A stretch of 41,225 bases of DNA from Sporolactobacillus inulinus. GTDB lineage: Bacteria > Bacillota > Bacilli > Bacillales > Sporolactobacillaceae. Of the stretch, positions 35,247-41,225 are shown piece by piece. The position numbers and the translations under genes were made by a program. The stretch is taken from positions 1 through 41,225 of the forward strand of contig NZ_BJMS01000033.1 in the NCBI RefSeq assembly GCF_006539285.1, given 5' to 3'. How positions within the stretch are numbered: position 1 is the first letter of the stretch; the number at the start of each line of letters is the position of its first letter. Under the pieces are notes generated by a model. It did not search any database. It was not told the origin of the DNA and worked only from the letters and a program-made list of their open reading frames with translations.

Positions 35247-35505
35247 TAATTGTTCACCTGCCTAACCTTGAAAATGACTGATATAAAAAAAATGGTCTTA
35301 TTAAAAGCGAAACCTGATCCGTATCTCGAACCGCTAAATCATGACTAAAGGAGAATGATGTGGTCATTACAGAGGAAACAATGACGTAGTAAAATGATTT
35401 TTCTATATCCCTATGCCAATACCTTTAATTGTATCAAAACAACTGCATATACAAATAGATCTTTCTATTTTTTATTTAATCTTACTCATGATACGGTGCC
35501 CATCC

Positions 35506-36746
35506 TCAGGATCTTCTGCGTGCAACCAAATGAACTTTGTGATCTCGACCGACGCCAAAAGCCAACACGGTTAGCAAAACGGAACAGATAAGAAGGAAGA
35601 TTTTAGTTGCTTCCCAGCTGCCGGAAAGGTCGTGGATATAGCCAGTGACAACCGGTGCGACCGCGGCCATCAGATAACCGGTGCGACCGCGGCCATCAGA
35701 TAACCGACGGATTGTGCCATTCCGGAAAGTTTTATACTTTCTTCTGCCGTATTTGTCCGCAGATTGAAAAGTGAAATGGCAAAACTGAACGAAGCGCCGC
35801 TGCCAAGCCCAATCAAGATAGACCAGAGCAGGATCCAATGCCCGGTAAGCAAACCGGTAAACGCGATCACATAAATGATGCCAGATGTTACAACAAGCTT
35901 TGTCTGACTCTTTGCGCGACTTGCAAGGACAGGGGCCAAAAAGGAAGTCGGTAGGGAAACAATCTGAATGACCAGCAGCAATAAACCGCCCTGATCCATC
36001 GACAGCCCTTGTGCGTTCAGCATAGAGGGAAGCCAAGCCAACACGGTATAAAAGAGAATGGACTGAGTGCCCATATAAAGCGTCACGCACCAAGCTAACT
36101 TAGAGCACCAGATTGAACCCGCTAGCTCACTGTTCTCTTTTTCCGGCGAAGAGGCCTTCCATTCTCCATTCCGCTCACGCAGAAAAGGAGCCAGAGCAAT
36201 GAGTGCAAACAGGGACATCAGGCACCAGATGAGCAGACTGCCTTTCCAGCCAAGATGCCCGCTTACAGCAAGCGGAAGACTGAATCCAGAGCTGACACCT
36301 GCCCAAAGTGCCATGGATACTAAATAGACACCGGTCATTAAACCGATCTGCTTCCGAAAGCGATATTGAATAAAACTCGGCAGAATAACGTTCCCGGCTG
36401 CGATGGCTACGCCCAAAAGTGCTGTCCCGATGAACAAACCGAAAACACCTGGAACCAGCGAGCGAACCAGAATGCCTGCCGTCAGCCCAGCCATACTGGC
36501 GAACAGCATACGCACCATGCCCCATCGACGAACGAAACGCGGCGTGATCGGCGCAATAAAGGCAAAAGCGAACATGGGCAGCGAAGTCAGCAATCCGCTC
36601 AGCGTTCCGTTAAGACCTGTATCGTTCTGAATCAGATGAATCAAGGCACCAACAGCGGTAAAGGGCGCACGAAGGCAGGCAGAGATTAATAAAATGGCAA
36701 ATAGCAAGATAAGCCAGGTTCGCTGGCTTTGTTTTTTTATGCTCAC
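35506..36746 (-). pseudogene. MFS transporter (CynX/NimT family) broken by a 26-bp tandem duplication
   Basis: The intact frame would encode a 404-residue 12-helix major facilitator of the CynX/NimT (cyanate/nitroimidazole-type) family, as suggested by the ISACLRAPFTAVGALI opening, FAFIAPITPRFVRRWGMVRMLF and GNVILPSFI. A perfect 26-bp direct repeat (35652-35677 and 35678-35703) adds 26 bases, shifts the frame after GYLMAAVAPV and stops translation at about residue 358. If one copy is removed, the frame continues as APVVTGYIHDLSGSWEATKI to the stop at 35506. Start GTG at 36746 has TTGGAGATGG upstream; an earlier GTG at 36785 lacks a good site. The last two helices are lost, so function is doubtful unless this is an assembly or culture artefact. 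Confidence 0.85.
35652..35703. repeat. 26-bp perfect tandem duplication inside the MFS gene
   Basis: The unit beginning CCGGTGCGACCGCGGCCATC and ending AGATAA occurs twice head to tail with no mismatch. The length is not a multiple of three, hence the frameshift. Confidence 0.95.
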
Positions 36747-36785
36747 GATTCCATCTCCAACACTTTGTTTATTTACGATAACCAC

Positions 36786-37100
36786 ATTTAGCTAAGGGTG
36801 CAACGGGGATCTACAACAATTCCTAATGTCCCAGCAGTTCTCGTTGAGTTTTTTTTCTAGACTTTGCTCCGTGCGTGCTCGGACATCATTTAAGACTGTC
36901 TCTCTCATAAAAAGTGTATCGTAACAAAACGATTTTACAAGACTGTGTTTGGTAAAACCACATTTATTTATGATAACGGTTAACCGTGACGTAGCAAAAT
37001 GAGGTTCCCTTGGATTTTTGAAATATAAAAAGAACGCTAAGTCAACCTGTCTCGCAATGTTAGATAAGAAGTTTTGTCCTTAATTAAGTCACTAGCAAAA
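36786..37100. other. AT-rich spacer with short direct repeats and a 12-bp palindrome
   Basis: No gene is apparent. TTTATTTACGATAAC at 36768-36782 recurs as TTTATTTATGATAAC at 36963-36977, and CCACATTTA occurs at 36782-36790 and 36958-36966. A perfect palindrome ACGGTTAACCGT lies at 36976-36987 and could be an operator. TGACGTAGCAAAATGA (36987-37002) recurs with one change at 35382-35397, on the other side of the MFS gene. Confidence 0.45.
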
Positions 37101-37102
37101 AG

Positions 37103-37296
37103 TTAAATAAGCGGAGGTTTTCCGATTAAATGCAGAATGGGGCTTGTTTCGGGGTATATAAGGGGATGTTTTCCGACTATGTAAAGCAAAAAGCCCCATT
37201 TTCACGTTTTTCGAGTAAATAGGCGGAATCTCTCCGTCTATTGAAGCTAGTTTTTATCCTTTTTACTAATTAAGCGAATTTATTCCGTCAATTTTT
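37103..37296. repeat. Array of four short palindromic repeat modules
   Basis: Four degenerate copies of a hairpin-forming module, TAA-x-GCGGA-N4to7-TCCG-x-TTA, sit at about 37105-37135, 37155-37187, 37215-37246 and 37268-37296. The TCCG cores are spaced 51, 61 and 51 bases apart. They resemble dispersed intergenic repeats I recall in Bacillus-group genomes, but the family is not certain. No reading frame runs through them. Confidence 0.6.
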
Positions 37297-37353
37297 CAGA
37301 TCGGGGCTTAGGCTGACCATCCCATAACCAATGAGATCAGACCTCACCCGAAT

Positions 37354-37905
37354 TCACCGGTTTCGTTTGTGCCCATATTTTTCAACATAGTCAGCATAGT
37401 ATAGAACTTCAATCACCCTGGACCAATTAAGAATTGATCCTACCATATCTCTAATATCTAATCCAGGCATCTCATATGTTTTTTCATCGTTAACAGTTCC
37501 TGTGGCATCTTCAATAAATGTGACATCAAATCCTTTTTCGAAAGCTCCTAGCGATGTGAACAAACAACAATATTCAGTATTAAACCCTACAACAAAAACA
37601 TGATTCACATTTGATTTTTGCAAAATATTTTGTAATTCAGTATTCATAAAGCCACTTGGTGTTCTTTTTGGAACAATATAATCAGCTAACTTAATAAATT
37701 CAGGAAATATTTTGCTACCTTTTGATCCTTCTACAAGCGGACTATTAGGGAATTTATCTGCAGAGTCAATGTGTTGGAATAATACAACTAACTGATCCCT
37801 ATCTTTAAAATCACTAATAATAGTTCTGATTCTGGTTAGTTCCTCCGAGAAATCTTTCTTTTTAAGTATACCAATTTGAGGATCTAGTACTAAAAGTGCA
37901 TTCAT
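37354..37905 (-). CDS. Isochorismatase-like cysteine hydrolase
   Basis: A 183-residue single-domain hydrolase of the isochorismatase-like/cysteine hydrolase superfamily. The triad Asp8 (LLVLDPQ), Lys80 (VPKRTPSGF) and Cys113 (NTEYCC) is visible, and the cis-peptide region VVGFNTEYCC is typical. Members hydrolyse amides such as nicotinamide, ureidomalonate or N-carbamoylsarcosine, or isochorismate; the exact substrate is unknown. The gene is markedly AT-richer than its neighbours, with codon choice unlike the flanking genes, which suggests acquisition from an AT-rich donor. GGAGGTAAC precedes the ATG. Confidence 0.85.
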   Translation of the reverse strand: MNALLVLDPQIGILKKKDFSEELTRIRTIISDFKDRDQLVVLFQHIDSADKFPNSPLVEGSKGSKIFPEFIKLADYIVPKRTPSGFMNTELQNILQKSNVNHVFVVGFNTEYCCLFTSLGAFEKGFDVTFIEDATGTVNDEKTYEMPGLDIRDMVGSILNWSRVIEVLYYADYVEKYGHKRNR

Positions 37906-38726
37906 CCACGTTACCTCCTTAATTCAGTGTTGATATCGATACGGTTCTCCGTAGTTATTTAAGAGGCAAAATGAAGCATTGGGCTTTAAACCTAACGCTT
38001 CATTTTATTTCCTCAAATTGATTTTTAGGAAAGATGTGGTGCATGTGAGTTGCCTTTTCTCTGAACTCTTTTGAAAAAGTTCTTCGTTCCTTTTTCATAT
38101 GTCCGGTAAATAGTTGAACCAAGTGTACATGACCTTAATTTATTTGTCCAATTAAGTGTAACCTAACCAATCCCTCCTCCTATCCAAGGATGAAAATAAA
38201 TTCACAGTAGCTACAACACCGTAATCCAATTTAGAAAAGTTATCAATGACCTATATCGTTGTTTGGTTTTGAACCTGCACAATTTCTTCTGCCTCCCTGG
38301 GGCTGTCTTAAAAGTCTATGGAAAGCGGCAGCCGGAACGCAGTATACGTTCAACAACCTTTTGTGACATCCGCTCTTTTCCATTTGTGATCTTCACTTTT
38401 TACTCCGTTCAGATATCTCTACCCATCATCACTAAATTCCAAAGTGTCAAAAAAACAATGAATGAATAATAAGATTCATTATGGTACACATTGTTTATGA
38501 ACAAGGAAAAGGTCTTGGATTTCAGGCAATAAGCTAACTTGTCAAGTAATTGACAATGGTATCATTTACCGACCATTCAATCCGTGGCACGCTACAAATA
38601 AAGAAATTTCTTTTCATCCTCTACCGTTTATTCTTTCAGCATCTATTACGGTTACCACAACAAAAATAAGGCTGAGAGTGTTTCACTTGACAATAGAACG
38701 TATCTTAATCAATAATTAATTTACAT
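37906..38726. other. Long AT-rich spacer upstream of ahpC
   Basis: Over 800 bases without a supported gene. It contains a perfect 10-bp inverted repeat, AAAATGAAGC (37968-37977) / GCTTCATTTT (37997-38006), which looks like a terminator with no gene to serve. Two short plus-strand frames (38263-38469 and about 38538-38716) lack ribosome sites and recognisable motifs. The base composition and lack of structure fit decayed or horizontally acquired DNA. Confidence 0.4.
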
Positions 38727-38741
38727 TGATAATAATTATAG
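38727..38741. promoter_or_regulatory. Candidate PerR box upstream of ahpCF
   Basis: TGATAATAATTATAG matches the PerR 7-1-7 consensus (TTATAATnATTATAA) at all but two positions, about 55 bases before ahpC. A TATAAT at 38752-38757 is the probable -10 element. Fur and PerR boxes are similar; the A-T-rich arms favour PerR. Confidence 0.6.
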
Positions 38742-38795
38742 ATAGATCAGTTATAATCAATACAACCAAAACCACTTTTAGGAGGAAGATTAATT

Positions 38796-39359
38796 ATGTC
38801 CATTATTGGGTCTGAAGTACAACCGTTCCAAGCAAAAGCTTACAAAAATGGTGAGTTCATTGACGTCTCTGAAGAAACGCTAAAGGGTCAGTGGAGTGTC
38901 GTTTGCTTTTATCCGGCAGACTTTTCCTTCGTATGTCCGACTGAACTTGAAGATCTGCAAACTGAATATGATACGCTAAAGAAACTGGGTGTTGAAGTTT
39001 ATTCCGTTTCAACGGACACTCATTTTACACATAAAGGATGGCACGATGCTTCAGAAAAGATCGCAAAAATCCAATACACCATGATCGGCGATCCATCGCA
39101 AACAATCTCCCGCAACTTCGATGTTTTAAACGAAGAAGCAGGTCTTGCTGACCGCGGTACGTTTATCGTCGATCCGGACGGCATTATCCAAACTGCCGAA
39201 ATTAACGCAGACGGTATCGGCCGTGATGCAAGTACTCTTATTAATAAAATCAAGGCCGCTCAATATGTTCGTAAGAACCCTGGTGAAGTTTGTCCGGCTA
39301 AATGGCAAGAAGGTTCTGAAACACTGAAACCGAGCCTTGATCTTGTCGGAAAGCTTTAA
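38796..39359 (+). CDS. ahpC: Alkyl hydroperoxide reductase subunit C (2-Cys peroxiredoxin)
   Basis: A 187-residue typical 2-Cys peroxiredoxin that reduces hydrogen peroxide and organic hydroperoxides. Peroxidatic Cys47 lies in FVCPTE and resolving Cys166 in GEVCPA. The full length and the YF-type C-terminal tail region are normal for bacterial AhpC. AGGAGG precedes the ATG. It is the first gene of an operon with ahpF, 11 bases downstream, behind a PerR-like box, matching peroxide induction in Bacilli. Confidence 0.96.
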   Translation: MSIIGSEVQPFQAKAYKNGEFIDVSEETLKGQWSVVCFYPADFSFVCPTELEDLQTEYDTLKKLGVEVYSVSTDTHFTHKGWHDASEKIAKIQYTMIGDPSQTISRNFDVLNEEAGLADRGTFIVDPDGIIQTAEINADGIGRDASTLINKIKAAQYVRKNPGEVCPAKWQEGSETLKPSLDLVGKL

Positions 39360-39370
39360 GAGGTGTACCA

Positions 39371-40900
39371 ATGGTGCTCGAAGCAGCTATTAAGAATCAA
39401 TTAAACCAATACCTTCAACTCATGGAAGGTAACGTTCAGCTTAAAGTCAGTGCCGGATCTGATCAATTGTCAAAGGACCTGTTGGCTTTTATCGACGAGA
39501 TCGCTTCCTTATCTTCCCAAATCACGGTTGAAAAAGCATCGCTTCCAAGAACGCCAAGCTTCAGTGTCAACCGTCCTGGAGAAGATACCGGCATCACGTT
39601 CGCAGGTATTCCTCTTGGTCACGAATTTACATCACTCGTATTGGCCTTGTTGCAGGTGAGCGGAAGGGCGCCAAAGGTTGATCAGGGCGTCATTGATCAA
39701 ATTAAGAAGATAAGCGGTGAATACCACTTTGAAACTTACGTCAGCCTCAGCTGTCACAATTGCCCTGATGTTATTCAGGCATTAAACGTGATGAGCCTTC
39801 TGAACCCCAACATCTCAAATACGATGATTGATGGGGCATCCTTTAAAGAAGAAGCAGAAAGCAAGAACATTATGGCCGTGCCGGCGGTTTACTTAAATGG
39901 TGAGTTCTTCAACGGCGGTCGAATCTCGCTTGAAGAAATTCTTGCCAAACTAGGCAGCGCACCCGATTCATCAGCGCTTTCAAATAAAGATCCTTTTGAT
40001 GTACTCGTTGTTGGTGGCGGTCCTTCAGGGGCAAGTGCGGCGATTTATACCGCACGAAAAGGATTGCGTACAGGGGTTGTTGCGGAACGCTTCGGTGGCC
40101 AGATTCAGGAAACATTGGGTATCGACAACTTTATTAGTGTGAAACATACTGAAGGTCCAAAACTCGCAGCCAGTCTTGAAGAACATGTTAAGGACTATGA
40201 TGTCGACGTCATGAACCTTCAGCGCGCCAAGGATATCAAAAAGAACGATCTTTTTGAAGTAGAACTTGAGAGCGGTGCGGTGCTCAAAAGTAAAGCCGTC
40301 ATTCTATCCACCGGCGCACGTTGGCGCAATGTTAACGTACCCGGTGAACAAGAATTCAAAAACAAAGGGGTCGCTTATTGCCCACATTGTGACGGTCCTT
40401 TATTTGAAGGAAAAGACGTAGCCGTTATCGGCGGTGGTAATTCCGGCATTGAAGCCGCTATTGACCTAGCAGGTATTGTAAAACATGTGACCGTTCTTGA
40501 ATTCATGCCAGAGCTCAAAGCTGATGAAGTGCTGCAGAAACGTCTTTACAGCCTCCCTAATGTTACCGTCTTAAAGAACGTTCAAACAAAAGAAATCAAC
40601 GGTACCGATAAAGTAACCGGCATTACCTGTGTTGATCGCGCAACCCAAGATGAAACACATATCGAATTACAAGGCGTATTTGTTCAAATCGGTCTTGTAC
40701 CAAATACCGATTGGTTAGAAGGAACTGTTGAGCGTACACGCGTCGGCGAGATCATTGTCGATAAGTACGGCGCAACCAGTGTTCCCGGATTGTATGCCGC
40801 AGGTGATTGCACCAACAGTCCCTATAAACAAATCATCATTTCAATGGGGTCAGGAGCAACCGCTGCTCTCGGTGCATTCGATTACCTGATCAGAAATTAA
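39371..40900 (+). CDS. ahpF: Alkyl hydroperoxide reductase subunit F (NADH:peroxiredoxin oxidoreductase)
   Basis: A 509-residue flavoprotein that passes electrons from NADH to AhpC. The N-terminal double-thioredoxin-fold domain has CHNC at Cys128-Cys131. The FAD site [10 protein letters not shown] is near residues 214-223, the redox-active CPHC is at Cys337-Cys340, and the NADH site is [10 protein letters not shown]. The C-terminal FAD motif [10 protein letters not shown] is intact. The ATG start at 39371 has AAGAGGTG upstream. It is co-transcribed with ahpC. Confidence 0.96.
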   Translation: MVLEAAIKNQLNQYLQLMEGNVQLKVSAGSDQLSKDLLAFIDEIASLSSQITVEKASLPRTPSFSVNRPGEDTGITFAGIPLGHEFTSLVLALLQVSGRAPKVDQGVIDQIKKISGEYHFETYVSLSCHNCPDVIQALNVMSLLNPNISNTMIDGASFKEEAESKNIMAVPAVYLNGEFFNGGRISLEEILAKLGSAPDSSALSNKDPFDVLVVGGGPSGASAAIYTARKGLRTGVVAERFGGQIQETLGIDNFISVKHTEGPKLAASLEEHVKDYDVDVMNLQRAKDIKKNDLFEVELESGAVLKSKAVILSTGARWRNVNVPGEQEFKNKGVAYCPHCDGPLFEGKDVAVIGGGNSGIEAAIDLAGIVKHVTVLEFMPELKADEVLQKRLYSLPNVTVLKNVQTKEINGTDKVTGITCVDRATQDETHIELQGVFVQIGLVPNTDWLEGTVERTRVGEIIVDKYGATSVPGLYAAGDCTNSPYKQIIISMGSGATAALGAFDYLIRN

Positions 40901-40938
40901 CCAGATTAAAAGACTCATACACTAACTTAATTGTTAGG

Positions 40939-40981
40939 AAAGCCGTTGTACTAATCATTTTTTAGTACAGCGGCTTTTTTT
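40939..40981 (+). terminator. Terminator of ahpCF
   Basis: AAAGCCGTTGTACTAA pairs with TTAGTACAGCGGCTTT with one mismatch, followed by further T residues. Confidence 0.9.
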
Positions 40982-41199
40982 AACCATCGGGATACATCCG
41001 AACTTGCAGGCGGGTGTCCGGCTGTATGTATCAATTCCCTCACAAACATATTTCGGTCCAACTTGTTTCATGTTGCCAATCCCTTACTCGTTCACTACAC
41101 GGTGATAAGGCAGCGTGTCCTCTTCGAGTGCAGTAGGCAAACGGAACAAAGTGCTTACGTTTGCCTGAAAAAATATGATTTTATATCTAAGGTGTACAA
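40982..41199. other. Intergenic region near the right edge
   Basis: The region holds a perfect 9-bp inverted repeat, AGGCAAACG (41135-41143) / CGTTTGCCT (41158-41166), 34 bases ahead of the next start codon, a position that fits an operator. I see no gene in it. Confidence 0.35.
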
Positions 41200-41225
41200 A
41201 TGAAGGCGGCCATCGTAATAGGCCA
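41200..41225 (+). CDS. Start of a gene cut by the window edge
   Basis: AAGGTG is followed after 4 bases by ATG and codons reading MKAAIVIG. The opening MKAA(I/V)V is common in zinc-type alcohol dehydrogenases, but eight codons cannot identify a family. Confidence 0.35.

Noticed and set aside
37103-37296. CRISPR array
   Set aside because: Only four degenerate modules, no identical repeats, unequal spacing and no cas genes; palindromic dispersed repeats fit better.
38263-38469. 68-codon plus-strand frame in the spacer before ahpC
   Set aside because: No ribosome site, no motif, and unusual amino-acid composition for a real protein.

Overview
The window looks like a chromosomal segment of a low-to-mid GC Firmicute of the Bacillales, most plausibly a lactic-acid-forming spore-former such as Sporolactobacillus or a relative. 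That is inference. It rests on strong AGGAGG-type ribosome binding sites, frequent TTG and GTG starts, sigma-A-like promoters, Fur and PerR boxes of Bacillus type, and a fermentative gene set (phosphoketolase, malolactic enzyme, anaerobic ribonucleotide reductase). No rRNA, tRNA, CRISPR array or complete prophage was seen.

Layout. 103-6785 (+): an oligopeptide/dipeptide-type ABC transporter (two permeases, two ATPases) translationally coupled to a DUF1028 putative Ntn-hydrolase and a PucR/CdaR-type regulator. The substrate-binding protein is not in the window. 6823-10017 (-): a DUF2075 P-loop ATPase, a fused MsrA-MsrB methionine sulfoxide reductase and an orphan left-handed beta-helix protein. 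10487-12871 (+): phosphoketolase, followed by a decayed ROK-kinase fragment. 13306-17331 (mostly +): GNAT acetyltransferase, an AcuI/YhdH-type oxidoreductase, a small membrane protein, a conserved hypothetical protein and an aldo/keto reductase. 17537-19018: a scrambled patch with a truncated IS110-type transposase start, a GC-rich segment with no recognised gene, a Fur-controlled FTR1 iron permease, and a frameshifted remnant of a paralogue of the hypothetical protein at 15724.

19087-22691: an orphan PTS EIIC, an orphan NlpA/MetQ-type lipoprotein and a CyuA-type cysteine desulfidase. 23003-27144: a malolactic fermentation locus (malolactic enzyme, DASS-type anion transporter, LysR-type regulator). 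27277-30395: a Fur-boxed iron-siderophore uptake set (lipoprotein and two permeases) without its own ATPase. 30604-33532: nrdD-nrdG behind a candidate pair of NrdR boxes. 33623-36746 (-): an alpha/beta hydrolase, a DUF4190 protein and an MFS transporter broken by a 26-bp tandem duplication. 37100-37300: an array of four short palindromic repeats. 37354-37905 (-): an AT-rich isochorismatase-like hydrolase flanked by long AT-rich spacers. 38727-40900 (+): ahpCF behind a PerR-like box. The last 26 bases begin another gene.

How it fits together: the genes suggest a facultatively anaerobic, fermentative cell. It has the phosphoketolase pathway and malolactic conversion for carbon and pH balance, an oxygen-independent ribonucleotide reductase, peroxide and methionine-oxidation repair, and at least two iron-repressed uptake loci. 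No single obviously new multi-gene system is evident. The least explained items are the transporter-DUF1028-PucR operon, the palindromic repeat array at 37100-37300, the DnaA-box/perfect-palindrome spacer at 13847-13903, and the decayed or duplicated pieces (ROK fragment, paralogue remnant, MFS duplication).
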